Origin: Candidatus Desulfolinea nitratireducens
Lineage (GTDB): Bacteria > Chloroflexota > Anaerolineae > Anaerolineales > Villigracilaceae
Reading direction: 5' to 3'
Assembly (NCBI GenBank): GCA_014382535.1
Contig: JACNJN010000071.1
Coordinates: 1 to 45,313, forward strand
DNA length: 45,313 nt
Translations under genes and position numbers: made by a program
In this document: positions 7,023-16,581 of the stretch, piece after piece
Numbering within the stretch: the stretch's first letter is position 1
Layout of the letters: each line of letters begins with the position of its first letter
Notes under the pieces: model-generated
Told to the model about the DNA's origin: nothing
The model's input: only the letters and a program-made list of their open reading frames with translations
Databases searched by the model: none

Positions 7023-7424
7023 ATGACCGTATTAACGCTTGAACTACCGGCCATGTATGGTGACCATCATGTTGTCGAAGTTAAGCGCCTATTGATGGAT
7101 CTGGATGGTGTAGAAGAAGTATATGCCAGCAGTGGTTTCCGTGCTGCTGAAATTACCTATAACTCCAAGAAAGTCAAAAAGGCAGATATTACCTCTACAC
7201 TTGAGAAGGCCGGTTATATTGGTGAATTACCCATCCCCGTTGAGGCAGGAGAGCCATTATATGGCCGGAAGAATGGCGATTCGACTTATAGGCACACAGC
7301 TGCCCTTGGAGAAATGGCTACAGCCAATGAGGTCAGCTTTACGCAAGAAGTAAATTACGGCGGGCGCCCGTTATGGCCTTGCCCAGGTATGAAACCTGTT
7401 ACCGGTATGGATGAGGAAGGGTAA
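7023..7424 (+). CDS. HMA-like small protein of the CODH operon
   Basis: This 133-residue protein heads the CODH/ACS operon, behind a strong GAGGAGGAG ribosome-binding site and 10 bp before cooS. Residues 1-68 follow the beta-alpha-beta-beta-alpha-beta pattern of heavy-metal-associated (HMA) domains, with GVEEVYAS and LEKAGYIG in the usual places. The metal-binding CxxC loop is replaced by MYGDHHVVEV, which offers His but no Cys. The remaining 65 residues are not recognised and contain a single Cys (RPLWPCPGM). Context suggests a role in metal delivery to, or assembly of, the Ni-Fe clusters. That role is inference, and I do not recognise the full-length family. Confidence 0.65.
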   Translation: MTVLTLELPAMYGDHHVVEVKRLLMDLDGVEEVYASSGFRAAEITYNSKKVKKADITSTLEKAGYIGELPIPVEAGEPLYGRKNGDSTYRHTAALGEMATANEVSFTQEVNYGGRPLWPCPGMKPVTGMDEEG

Positions 7425-7434
7425 GGAGAGAATT

Positions 7435-9450
7435 ATGGCTAAAAAACAACGAACACCCCAGGAAAAAAGTATAGATCCCGCAGCCCAAAAAATGCTCATT
7501 CGGGCCGATGAACTAGGTCTCGAAACAGCATTTTCTCGCGCAGATAATATGGCTCCCTGCAATATTGGTGCGGCTGGTCTGTGCTGCAAATTATGTGGTA
7601 TGGGACCCTGCCGAGTAACCAAAGATGGTCAGACCGGGGTTTGTGGTGCAACCATGGATACTATCCAGGCCAGAAATCTGGGTCGATCGATTGCTGCCGG
7701 AGCATCGGCCCATTCAGATCATGGTCGTGATATGGCCTTCACCCTAAAGGCAGTTGCCAATGATGAAACCGAAGGATTTGTTATCCGGGATGTTGCCAAG
7801 CTGCGGAATGTAGCTGCTACTTACGATATTCCCATTGAAGGTCGCTCACCAAAAGAGATCGCCAATGAGTTGGCAGATTTGTTCATCGCTCAATTCGGTT
7901 CGCAAGTCGGGCCAATTGTGCCGCTTAAACGCGCTTCACAGAAACGCCAAAAGATATGGGCAGATCGAAAAGTACAGCCCCGCGGTATTGATCGTGAAGT
8001 AGTGGATATGCTCCACCGCACTCATATGGGCGACGATCAGGATTACGAACATATCATGGAGCAAGCTGTACGCACCGCTCTGGCTGATGGTTGGGGTGGC
8101 AGCATGATCGGCACCGATGTTTCAGATATTTTGTTTGGCACGCCGGCACCCGTCCATGGTCAGGCCAATCTGGGTGTCTTGAAAACAGATATGGTCAACG
8201 TAGTTGTCCATGGGCACGAGCCGACCCTTAGTCAGATGATCGCTGCAGCAACCCAGGACCCAGAGATCATTGCATATGCTAAAGCTGCCGGAGCAAAAGG
8301 TGTCAACCTTGCCGGTATTTGCTGCACAGCCAATGAAATCCTTGTCCGACAGGGCGTACCGGTTGCGGGCAACTTCCTGCATCAGGAACTCTCCATCCTC
8401 ACCGGTGCTGTCGAAGCCATGGTGGTAGATGTGCAGTGCATTATGCAAGCGTTGGTTAACCTTGCTGAAAATTTCCATACAAAGATCATTACTACCTCAT
8501 CTAAAGTAAAGATCAAAGGTGCTACACATATGGAATTTGATGAGCGTCATGCCATGACCATAGCTAAAGATATTCTAAAAACAGCCATTGATAATTTCAA
8601 GGAACGTGGTGCAACTCACATTCCTGATGATAAACAGGATCTGATCCCTGGTTTCTCTCACGAATATATCAACTATATGCTGGGTGGATCCTACCGCGCA
8701 TCCTTCCGCCCGCTTAATGATGGGATCATCTCCGGACGTATCCGTGGTGTAGCGGCTATTGTTGGTTGTAATAACCCTCGTAGTCAGCAGGATTATTTGC
8801 TTACCCATGTAGCTGAAGAATTGCTAAAACAAGATGTCCTGGTAGTTGAAACTGGCTGTGGTGCAATTGCTGCGGCTAAGAAAGGTCTCCTGTTAGGTGA
8901 AGCTGGCCTTGACAAGGTTGGTCCGGGCCTGCGTGAAATTTGCGAGGCTGTCGGTATTCCGCCAGTATTGCATATGGGGTCATGTGTTGATAACTCCCGC
9001 ATCCTGACCGTGCTTACTCAAATGGTTGAGGAAGGTGGACTCGGCGATGATATCGACCAGGTTCCCGCCGTTGGTTTGGCCCCTGAGTGGATGTCTGAAA
9101 AGGCACTTGCCATCGCCACGTACTGTGTGGCCTCGGGTGCTTACGTGATCTTTGGTGGTTCTTCCCCGGTAGGGGGAATGCCAGACAGAATAGATGAAAG
9201 CGATATTGTTTTGAACTACCTCAGCAAAGGATGGGAAGAAGCCTACGGTGGAAAACTGGAGTTCATCCCCGATCCCGATGAAATGGTTCGCGCCACATTG
9301 GCACATATCGATAAAAAACGAGCCGATTTGGGCCTGCCAGAATATGATCCAACTCGTTTTGGAAAGAGCGGCGATACCCGCATGTTAGAACTTGAGAAAC
9401 TTCCTCTTTCGGAACGCCGAGAATCAATCTACGGCGTTGCAGCGGACTAG
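7435..9450 (+). CDS. cooS: Carbon monoxide dehydrogenase catalytic subunit
   Basis: This 671-residue Ni-Fe CO dehydrogenase (AcsA/CooS) interconverts CO2 and CO and supplies CO to acetyl-CoA synthase. All expected cluster ligands are visible. Cys42 and Cys50 fit the D-cluster; Cys51, Cys54, Cys59 and Cys70 fit the B-cluster. The C-cluster set is in HGHEP (His261), GICCTANE (Cys296/297), DVQC (Cys335), VGCNN (Cys445), ETGCGA (Cys475) and MGSCVDN (Cys517). The start is ATG 7435, after AAGGAGAG; an upstream in-frame codon at 7411 overlaps the previous gene and lacks a ribosome-binding site. The next gene, acetyl-CoA synthase, starts 13 bases after the stop, as expected for a CODH/ACS complex. 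Confidence 0.97.
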   Translation: MAKKQRTPQEKSIDPAAQKMLIRADELGLETAFSRADNMAPCNIGAAGLCCKLCGMGPCRVTKDGQTGVCGATMDTIQARNLGRSIAAGASAHSDHGRDMAFTLKAVANDETEGFVIRDVAKLRNVAATYDIPIEGRSPKEIANELADLFIAQFGSQVGPIVPLKRASQKRQKIWADRKVQPRGIDREVVDMLHRTHMGDDQDYEHIMEQAVRTALADGWGGSMIGTDVSDILFGTPAPVHGQANLGVLKTDMVNVVVHGHEPTLSQMIAAATQDPEIIAYAKAAGAKGVNLAGICCTANEILVRQGVPVAGNFLHQELSILTGAVEAMVVDVQCIMQALVNLAENFHTKIITTSSKVKIKGATHMEFDERHAMTIAKDILKTAIDNFKERGATHIPDDKQDLIPGFSHEYINYMLGGSYRASFRPLNDGIISGRIRGVAAIVGCNNPRSQQDYLLTHVAEELLKQDVLVVETGCGAIAAAKKGLLLGEAGLDKVGPGLREICEAVGIPPVLHMGSCVDNSRILTVLTQMVEEGGLGDDIDQVPAVGLAPEWMSEKALAIATYCVASGAYVIFGGSSPVGGMPDRIDESDIVLNYLSKGWEEAYGGKLEFIPDPDEMVRATLAHIDKKRADLGLPEYDPTRFGKSGDTRMLELEKLPLSERRESIYGVAAD

Positions 9451-9463
9451 GAGAAGATAAAAA

Positions 9464-12400
9464 ATGTCAAAATATATTGCAACTCGCGCCATTCGTGGTG
9501 CTAACGCACTGGTTATAGAAGCAGAAACAATGCTTCAGAGGGCGCTATCAGAAAAAGGTCCCGACACCATAGTCGAATTCCCAAATACGGCTTATTTTTT
9601 ACCGACCATTTTTGCAATGACCGCCATGGAAATAGAGACGCTTGGCCAGCTCGGAGAAGCACTGAATCACGCTCGTTCACTCCTGCATCCCGTACCCGCC
9701 GAAAATCACTGGACGCCATATTTGGGAGAAACCCTGGATAGTGGTATGGCTACCCTCCTGGCCGCCGAAGTGATCGAGGCCATTCGCTTTGTTTACGGAT
9801 TACAACCCGAACCTTTCCCCGGAATTGAACTGACCGGTGGCACCGCCTATCCTCAGCTTGATAACGGCGGCGGGCCGGCCGGACATCTGAACGGACCGAT
9901 TGATGATATTCAATTGCGCTCCTGGGGTATCCAGTTGGTAGACGGTCGTATGCCCGGTTTTGCGGCTATAGTTGGTGCGGCAAAAAACAATGAAACAGCC
10001 GTCAAAATTGTCCGTGAGCTACAGCAGAGAAATATTTTGGTCTTCCTCTCTGGCAACGTCAATGGTCGCAGTATCATTCACCAACTTCAGGAAGAGGGTG
10101 TTGAACTCGGCTACGATACCTATACGATCCCCTTTGGGACTGATACGATCAGTGCGATTTACGCGCTGGGTTTTGCCGCTCGTTCGGCACTAACTTTCGG
10201 CGGAATTGATGCAGGCCAGGCACGCGATATTCTCCTCTACAACAAGAAACGCGTTTTTGCCTTTGTGCTGGCTTTGGGCGAGGTTGACGATCTAAAATAC
10301 GCGGCAGCGGCAGGGGCGATCAACTTTGGTTTCCCGGTCATCGCTGATACTGTAATTCCCGAAATTTTGCCAACAGGCGTAACTGATTACGAGCATGTGA
10401 TCTCAATGCCCTTTGACGAAATCGAAGGCGCAGATGATCTGGAACGCGCCGAACGTTTGGTGCAGAAATGCATCGAAATACGCGGCGTCAAGATCAAGAT
10501 GACCGAAGTTCCGGTTCCGATCCCTTATGGCTCGGCATTCGAGGGAGAGGTCGTCCGTAAAGCTGATATGCGCGTCGAGTTTGGTGGAAAATACTCGCGC
10601 TGCTTTGAGTATCTGCAAATGCGTGATATGGATGAAATTACCGATGGCGTGATCGAGATCGTTGGTCCCAACTTTGACGATGTCAAGGATCAAGGATCGA
10701 TGGACCTCGGTATTGTCGTCGAAGTGGCTGGACGTAAACTGCAGGAAGATTTTGAACCTGTTCTTGAACGCCAGATTCACTACTTTGTAAATGGTGGTTC
10801 GGGGCTGCAGCATATTGGACAGCGTGATATCACCTGGATCCGTATTTCCCGAGAAGCTACCGAAAAAGGATTTACACTGGAACATATTGGCACAATTCTA
10901 TATGCTCGTTTGCATGCAGAATTTGGTGCCATTGTTGATAAGGTCAAGGTCACTTTGTACACCGAGCCAGATCAGGTGACCGAGTGGATGGAAAAAGCCC
11001 GCGAAGCTTATGACTATCGTAATAAGCGCCTGGCAGATCTGACCGATACGGCCGTGGATGAATTCTATTCCTGCACCCTCTGTCAATCCTTTGCTCCTAA
11101 CCATGTTTGTATCGTCAGCCCTGAGCGCCTCGGACTTTGTGGAGCTTATAACTGGCTGGACTGCAAGGCCTCCTTTAGCATCAATCCCACTGGCCCCAAC
11201 CAGCCGATTCCGCTTGGCAAACTCCTTGACCAAGAAATTGGTTACTGGTCAGGAACGCTCGATTACGCCAAAGTCGGTTCTCATGGTGTTGTTCAGGACA
11301 TTTCCATGTATTCCATCATGGAAAACCCGATGACGGCCTGTGGCTGTTTCGAATGCATTGTCATGTATGTCCCTGAGGTGGAGGGTGTCTTCATTGTCAG
11401 CCGAGAAGATACTGGTATGACCCCCATCGGAATGAAATTCTCCAGTTTGGCGGGCATGGCTGGTGGCGGTATGCAAACCCCGGGCGTGATGGGCATCGGT
11501 AAATTCTATTTGATCAGCCCCAAATTCATCTCAGCTGATGGTGGTTTCAAACGCGTCGTCTGGATGAGCGCCAACCTCAAAGAAAGTATGCAAACCGAAT
11601 TCCAGGGTGTGGCAGACCGGGAAGGCATTCCTGATCTGATTGACCGGATCGCTGACAGCAATTCAGTTACGACAGTTGAGCAATTGGTCGAATGGGTGAA
11701 AGAGAAAGACCACCCCGTGTTGGATCTGGGCCCCATGGTTGCTACATCCGCTAAAGTTGATGGGGCCGATGATGTTATCGCCCAGGCAGAAGCGGTAGTG
11801 GATGCTGTATCTGCTCCCAAGGTAGAAGCACCGAAAGCTGAGGCTGCGAAACCAGCTCCTGTTGAAGTTGCTCAGGTTAAAGAAGCACCTCCTGCCCATG
11901 CAACACCTCCCGCTCCCCCCTCCGCCCCCGCGGTATCCGGTTCGATGGAAGAGCGTGTTGATCGTCTGGAGCGTTCCGTCAAAACCCTGATCGGTTCTCT
12001 GGTCGGGGCATTGGCAGAACTTGGTGATGTGGACGTCCCGCAGATCCCGGCTGCTCCAAAAGTGTTTGCTCCTGTTGAAGCAGCACCTGCCCCAGCAGCC
12101 AAACCTGAAATAACACTTGCTCCTGATAAACCCTGGCTTGCCGAGGGTACCAAAACGGAGATTCTCAAAGAAAATTGGCCTGGCTCTGTCCGCGAAGTCA
12201 AGCTTGGCGCCACTGCCGCTGATGGTGGTACTCGTACCAGTGTGATTACAGTTGGCGGTCAAAATGCAATGCCCTTCATGGATTTTGAAGGTGCGATGCC
12301 CAATAAACCTGTGATTGCCCTTGAGATCAAAGATCGTCGCCCTGACGACTGGTCAGAATTACTGCTCAAGGAATGGGGCGATGCAATGAACGACCCCGGA

Positions 12401-13108
12401 ACCTGGGCTAAAGCCGCAGAGAAAGCTGGCGCAGATCTGCTTCAGATGACTCTCTCGGTGACCGATGCCGATGGTAACCCAACCAAACCGGATGCAGCCG
12501 TTGCAGCAGTTCGCAAAGTGCTTGAAGCATCCGGATTGCCCCTGATGGTATTTGGCCCCGGACAGGTTGATATTGACAATGAATTGATGGTGCCGATTGC
12601 CGATGCTTTCAAGGGTGAGAGATTGCTTCTGGGCCTCTGCGAAGATAAAAATTACCGCACCATTGTAGCCTCTGCGATGGCCAATGGTCATCTGGTCAAT
12701 GCGCGCACTGCCATGGATGTCAACCTGGCGAAACAGCTCAATATTTTGATCAATGATATGGGCCTTCCCTTGGAACGCATCATCATGGATCCGACCACAG
12801 GCGCGTTGGGATATGGATTTGAATATGGCTATTCTGTCATGGAGCGTTTGCGTATGGCTGCCCTGCAGGGCGATAGCATGACCCAAATGCCGATGCTCGT
12901 TACCCCCGGCGAAGAGTGCTGGAAAACAAAAGAGGCAAAAGTCGGTGTGGATGTCCCCGAATCCTGGGGCGACTGGCTTGAGCGCTCCATTACCTGGGAA
13001 ACATTGACCTCGGTCATGCTGCTCGAAGCAGGCGCAGATATTCTTACCCTGCGACACCCTGAAAGCCTGCGGCGCACACGCGCAGCTATTGAAGATTTGG
13101 CAGGATAA
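9464..13108 (+). CDS. Acetyl-CoA synthase fused to corrinoid protein small subunit (AcsB-AcsD)
   Basis: This 1214-residue protein joins two Wood-Ljungdahl enzymes normally made separately. Residues 1 to about 755 are a full bacterial acetyl-CoA synthase, which condenses CO, a methyl group and CoA. The A-cluster ligands are all present: Cys537, Cys540, Cys549 and Cys559 (SCTLC ... CIV ... LCGA), then Cys626 and Cys628 (ACGCFEC). Residues about 760-826 and 861-885 are Ala/Pro/Glu-rich flexible linkers around a predicted coiled coil (SMEERVDRLERSVKTLIGSL, from about 827). Residues about 886-1214 match the small (delta, AcsD/CdhD) subunit of the corrinoid iron-sulfur protein, a TIM barrel with IIMDPTTGALGYGFEYGYS. 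No stop or frameshift breaks the join, and no separate acsD exists in the window. The linker could swing the methyl donor toward the A-cluster. AcsC, its partner subunit, is the next gene. Confidence 0.93.
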   Translation: MSKYIATRAIRGANALVIEAETMLQRALSEKGPDTIVEFPNTAYFLPTIFAMTAMEIETLGQLGEALNHARSLLHPVPAENHWTPYLGETLDSGMATLLAAEVIEAIRFVYGLQPEPFPGIELTGGTAYPQLDNGGGPAGHLNGPIDDIQLRSWGIQLVDGRMPGFAAIVGAAKNNETAVKIVRELQQRNILVFLSGNVNGRSIIHQLQEEGVELGYDTYTIPFGTDTISAIYALGFAARSALTFGGIDAGQARDILLYNKKRVFAFVLALGEVDDLKYAAAAGAINFGFPVIADTVIPEILPTGVTDYEHVISMPFDEIEGADDLERAERLVQKCIEIRGVKIKMTEVPVPIPYGSAFEGEVVRKADMRVEFGGKYSRCFEYLQMRDMDEITDGVIEIVGPNFDDVKDQGSMDLGIVVEVAGRKLQEDFEPVLERQIHYFVNGGSGLQHIGQRDITWIRISREATEKGFTLEHIGTILYARLHAEFGAIVDKVKVTLYTEPDQVTEWMEKAREAYDYRNKRLADLTDTAVDEFYSCTLCQSFAPNHVCIVSPERLGLCGAYNWLDCKASFSINPTGPNQPIPLGKLLDQEIGYWSGTLDYAKVGSHGVVQDISMYSIMENPMTACGCFECIVMYVPEVEGVFIVSREDTGMTPIGMKFSSLAGMAGGGMQTPGVMGIGKFYLISPKFISADGGFKRVVWMSANLKESMQTEFQGVADREGIPDLIDRIADSNSVTTVEQLVEWVKEKDHPVLDLGPMVATSAKVDGADDVIAQAEAVVDAVSAPKVEAPKAEAAKPAPVEVAQVKEAPPAHATPPAPPSAPAVSGSMEERVDRLERSVKTLIGSLVGALAELGDVDVPQIPAAPKVFAPVEAAPAPAAKPEITLAPDKPWLAEGTKTEILKENWPGSVREVKLGATAADGGTRTSVITVGGQNAMPFMDFEGAMPNKPVIALEIKDRRPDDWSELLLKEWGDAMNDPGTWAKAAEKAGADLLQMTLSVTDADGNPTKPDAAVAAVRKVLEASGLPLMVFGPGQVDIDNELMVPIADAFKGERLLLGLCEDKNYRTIVASAMANGHLVNARTAMDVNLAKQLNILINDMGLPLERIIMDPTTGALGYGFEYGYSVMERLRMAALQGDSMTQMPMLVTPGEECWKTKEAKVGVDVPESWGDWLERSITWETLTSVMLLEAGADILTLRHPESLRRTRAAIEDLAG

Positions 13109-13127
13109 TGCTAGTTTAGAAAAATCT

Positions 13128-13181
13128 AAACACTAAGGACACCAAGAAGCACGAAGAAAAACCTTTGTGACCTTTGTGTTT
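13128..13181. repeat. Imperfect palindromic repeat between acsBD and acsC
   Basis: AAACACTAAGGACACCAAGA (13128-13147) faces CCTTTGTGACCTTTGTGTTT (13162-13181), an inverted repeat matching at about 15 of 20 positions. The form (ACTAAGGACACCAAG ... CTTTGTGACCTTTGTG) resembles a dispersed intergenic repeat, and it reaches to about 10 bases before the acsC ribosome-binding site. Confidence 0.6.
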
Positions 13182-13199
13182 AAAAAAACGGAGATAAAA

Positions 13200-14531
13200 A
13201 TGGCACTATCAGGTATTGAAATCTATAAAATGCTTCCGAAGACCAATTGCAAGGATTGTGATTTTCCAACCTGCCTGGCCTTTGCGATGAAGCTGGCAGC
13301 AAAGCAGGTGGAATTATCCTTATGTCCACATGTAAGTGAAGAATCAACGGCCTTGCTTTCAGAAGCTGCTGCACCTCCCGTGCGACCCTTCGCGCTCAAA
13401 TCGAATGGCTATGAAGCCAAAGCCGGCAGTGAAGTGGTCCTGTTTCGCCACGAAAAAACCTTTTACAGCCGCCCGGGGCTTTTCCTGCGCGTTTATGATT
13501 CACAAAGCGCTGAGGAGATCAAAGCCAAAGTTTCTCCGGCAGATGCATATATGGTCGATTATGTCGGCATCGAGCTTGAGATGGGTGGATTTGTCATCCA
13601 GGCTGATGGCGGCGATTTTGGAAAGGCTGTCAGCACGGTGCGTGAGATTAGTCAGCGCCCATTGATACTCATCGGCGAAGCAGACCAACTCAAAGCAGGC
13701 CTGGCCGCGATTAGTGGTGACGAGAAAGTCATGTTGGGACACGCTACAGCTGATAACTGGGAGGCGATGGCGGCCCTGGCAAAAGAGTATGATACCGCAC
13801 TGGCTATTGAAGCTGATTCTGTTGATGCAATGGTGGATTTATCCGAGAAAGTGCAGGGAGCTGGCGTCAAGGATCTTGTGCTTTCGCCCACCCAACGTGG
13901 CTTCCGCGGTACACTGACAGCCAATACAGTATCCCGGCGTATGGCCCTCAAGAAAAATTTCCGGGCGCTGGGTTACCCGATCATCAGTTTCCCCGGAGAT
14001 GTTGGGGATGCCTCGACTGAGGCTACTCTGGCCGCGCAAGCCATTGGAAAATATAGCGGTTTCATCGTGATGGATAATTTCTCCCCGGAAACAGCCTACG
14101 CCCTTTTGGTATTGCGCGAGAATATTTATACAGACCCACAAAAACCGATCCAGGTCCAGCCAGGCATATACGAAATAAACGGTCCTGGTCCCGATTCACC
14201 TGTCCTTGTGACCACTAATTTCAGTATTACCTATTTCAGTGTTGCCAATGAAGTCGAAAGCTCCGGAAATCCTTCCTGGCTGTTGGTAACCGAAGCCGAG
14301 GGTATGAGTGTACTGACTGCCTGGGCAGCCGGCAAATTTGATGCAGAGGTGATTGCCAAAGACGTCAAACGGTTTGAAGTTGCCGATAAAGTCACCACGA
14401 AGAATATTGTCCTCCCCGGCCATACAGCAGTGCTCTCTGGCGAACTAGAAGAGGAACTCCCTGATTGGAACGTGCTCGTTGGACCGCGCGAAGCTGTTGA
14501 TATCCCGGCCTATTTGAAATCTTTGGTCTAA
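13200..14531 (+). CDS. acsC: Corrinoid iron-sulfur protein large subunit
   Basis: This is the 443-residue gamma subunit (AcsC/CdhE) of the corrinoid Fe-S protein, which carries the methyl group from methyl-THF to acetyl-CoA synthase on a cobamide. The N-terminal [4Fe-4S] motif is Cys17-x2-Cys20-x4-Cys25-x16-Cys42 (TNCKDCDFPTC ... SLCPHV). A TIM barrel and a C-terminal cobamide-binding domain follow; the length is normal for the family. The start is ATG 13200, with GGAG seven bases upstream and with MALSGIEIYKMLPKTNC matching the usual N terminus. An in-frame start at 13167 would translate the upstream palindromic repeat and is rejected. Its small-subunit partner is the C-terminal domain of the preceding fusion protein. 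Confidence 0.95.
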   Translation: MALSGIEIYKMLPKTNCKDCDFPTCLAFAMKLAAKQVELSLCPHVSEESTALLSEAAAPPVRPFALKSNGYEAKAGSEVVLFRHEKTFYSRPGLFLRVYDSQSAEEIKAKVSPADAYMVDYVGIELEMGGFVIQADGGDFGKAVSTVREISQRPLILIGEADQLKAGLAAISGDEKVMLGHATADNWEAMAALAKEYDTALAIEADSVDAMVDLSEKVQGAGVKDLVLSPTQRGFRGTLTANTVSRRMALKKNFRALGYPIISFPGDVGDASTEATLAAQAIGKYSGFIVMDNFSPETAYALLVLRENIYTDPQKPIQVQPGIYEINGPGPDSPVLVTTNFSITYFSVANEVESSGNPSWLLVTEAEGMSVLTAWAAGKFDAEVIAKDVKRFEVADKVTTKNIVLPGHTAVLSGELEEELPDWNVLVGPREAVDIPAYLKSLV

Positions 14532-14547
14532 GATAGTAGGTGCTTTA

Positions 14548-14585
14548 TACCAGGTATCAAATTAGAATAAATTTGATACCTGGTA
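14548..14585. repeat. Perfect 16-bp palindrome between acsC and acsV
   Basis: TACCAGGTATCAAATT (14548-14563) and AATTTGATACCTGGTA (14570-14585) are perfect inverted arms around six bases. There is no T-run, so it is not a classic terminator. It could be a processing or stabilising hairpin or a dispersed repeat. Confidence 0.8.
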
Positions 14586-14607
14586 CTTAAATCTCCCAAT
14601 CCCTAAA

Positions 14608-16536
14608 ATGGCTGAACACATTGTAAAATTCGATATTTCATCTGAGCCTGTCACAGTTCCCACAGGGACGCTGGTCTCCGAAGCCGCTGATAAAGCTGGC
14701 ATTGAGATCAATCAGCCTTGCGGAGGGCAGGGCCGTTGTGGGCGTTGTGCCGTCATCGTTACCGAAGGCGATTCGAGTATTCGTCGTCGCAGCACCTTGC
14801 GTTTATCCTCTGAAGATGTGGCAGCTGGCTATGCTTTGGCCTGTCAGTCAGTCATTGAAGGGGATACCGAGATCACCATACCCCCTCAGGAAAAAATCCA
14901 GCGTCGGTTGACCACCGATCGAACTGTAGGCAAAGTGGTGATCCCTGCTGGTTACGATCCTCAACTGAGTCAAAGTATTCGCCGCGTCAAGCTCACCTTG
15001 CCGCCTCCCAGTATGGATGACCAGACTGACGATTGGAGCCGTTTACAGACAGCTTTGCGTAAACAGGCCGGCGTGACACAGCTACAAGCCTCTTTGGAAT
15101 TAATCCGAAATATCGGCGCAACTCTTCGGGAAATGGATTGGCAGGTTACGGCAACGCTCAATGCGAAAACCTGGGATTGCCCCGATTGCCCGGCTCAATT
15201 GCTGGCTTTGCTACCCGGGCATATAGAAGATGATACGCCGCTTTGGGGGGTAGCGATCGATATTGGCACGACCACAGTCTCGGTTTGGATGGTTGACTTG
15301 CTCACAGGAGAAGTAAAGGCACAGGTTGCTGAATATAATCAACAAATTTCGCGTGGTGAGGATGTGATCTCCCGCATCATTGTCGCTGGCAAGGAGGGTG
15401 GCAGTGAAAAAATGCGTGACCTGGTTGTGGATACGATCAATAATTTGCTGGTTCAAGCGTGCAAGAGATTGAAAGCCAGCCCTGATGAAATTGTCAAGGC
15501 AACCATTGCTGGCAATAGCACGATGATGCATCTTTTACTGGGGATTCCTGCAGCAAGCATTCGTCTATCACCATTTGTGACTGCAATCAATCAAATCCCC
15601 ACCCTGGATGCGACCGACGTTGGATTAGCAATTCACCCCCAGGCTATTGTTGATTGCCTGCCGGGTGTTGCCAGCTATGTGGGTGCAGATATCAGCGCTG
15701 GTGTGCTTTCCTCGGGAATGATCGATTCGGAAGAGATGATCCTCTTTCTGGATGTTGGCACCAATGGTGAGATCGTTCTCGGATCGAAGGATTGGCTCGT
15801 AACCTGCGCCTGTTCAGCGGGTCCCGCTTTTGAAGGTTCCGGTGTTTTAGACGGGATGCGCGCAACCAAGGGCGCCATCGAGGAAGTTTGGGTTAACGAT
15901 CAAACGCATGAGCCGACCTACAGGGTAATTGGCGGTAGCAAGCCTAAAGGTTTGTGCGGCAGCGGTTTGATCTCCCTCCTGGCCGAGATGTTCCTAACTG
16001 GCGTGGTTGATAAGGGAGGCAAAGTTAACACAAAACTATCAACCCCACGCACACGAGAAGGTGAACATGGCGGAGAGTATGTTGTCGCCTGGGCCGCTAA
16101 ATCCAGTACTGGTAAAGATATTGTCATTACCAATGTTGATATCGATAACCTTCTGCGAGCCAAGGCCGCCATCTACGCTGGTTTTGCTGTCCTGGCTGAA
16201 AATGTTGGGGTAACCCTGGATATGGCCGAACAGGTTTTGGTGGGTGGATCATTTGGAAAATATATCAATGTCGAAAAGGCCATTGAAATTGGATTGCTGC
16301 CTGATCTGCCCTGGGAGAAATTCCAGTTCTTGGGAAATACCTCCGTGCAAGGCTCTTATCTGGCGTTGATTGACGATCAGGTACGCAACCGAATTACAGA
16401 GATTGCTACTAAAATGACTTATATTGAATTATCTGCCGATAATAAATTCTATGATGCATTTATGTCGGCGCTCTTCTTGCCGCATACAGATATGACTTTG
16501 TTCCCATCTGTGGCAAAAATGATGGAAGAAAAATAA
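14608..16536 (+). CDS. acsV: Corrinoid protein reductive activator (RACo/AcsV-like)
   Basis: This 642-residue protein is the ATP-dependent activator that reduces inactive Co(II) corrinoid protein back to Co(I). An N-terminal plant-type [2Fe-2S] ferredoxin domain has Cys38, Cys44, Cys47 and Cys79 (QPCGGQGRCGRC ... LACQ). A linker domain follows, then an ASKHA-type ATPase (DUF4445) from about residue 215 with AIDIGTTTVSVWMVDL, FLDVGTNGEI and VLVGGSFGKYINVEKAIEIG. The length and domain order match the RACo family. It lies between acsC and acsE, its functional partners. The ATG at 14608 has no clear ribosome-binding site, unlike its neighbours, so translation may depend on the upstream hairpin or be weaker. 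Confidence 0.93.
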   Translation: MAEHIVKFDISSEPVTVPTGTLVSEAADKAGIEINQPCGGQGRCGRCAVIVTEGDSSIRRRSTLRLSSEDVAAGYALACQSVIEGDTEITIPPQEKIQRRLTTDRTVGKVVIPAGYDPQLSQSIRRVKLTLPPPSMDDQTDDWSRLQTALRKQAGVTQLQASLELIRNIGATLREMDWQVTATLNAKTWDCPDCPAQLLALLPGHIEDDTPLWGVAIDIGTTTVSVWMVDLLTGEVKAQVAEYNQQISRGEDVISRIIVAGKEGGSEKMRDLVVDTINNLLVQACKRLKASPDEIVKATIAGNSTMMHLLLGIPAASIRLSPFVTAINQIPTLDATDVGLAIHPQAIVDCLPGVASYVGADISAGVLSSGMIDSEEMILFLDVGTNGEIVLGSKDWLVTCACSAGPAFEGSGVLDGMRATKGAIEEVWVNDQTHEPTYRVIGGSKPKGLCGSGLISLLAEMFLTGVVDKGGKVNTKLSTPRTREGEHGGEYVVAWAAKSSTGKDIVITNVDIDNLLRAKAAIYAGFAVLAENVGVTLDMAEQVLVGGSFGKYINVEKAIEIGLLPDLPWEKFQFLGNTSVQGSYLALIDDQVRNRITEIATKMTYIELSADNKFYDAFMSALFLPHTDMTLFPSVAKMMEEK

Positions 16537-16581
16537 ACCAACCTGCATATCCTGTGTATGCGAGTATAAAAAGGAGACCAA

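Noticed and set aside
12359-13057. A 232-codon open frame on the minus strand within acsBD
   Set aside because: It is the shadow of a strongly conserved coding frame on the plus strand, with no recognisable protein and no ribosome-binding site.
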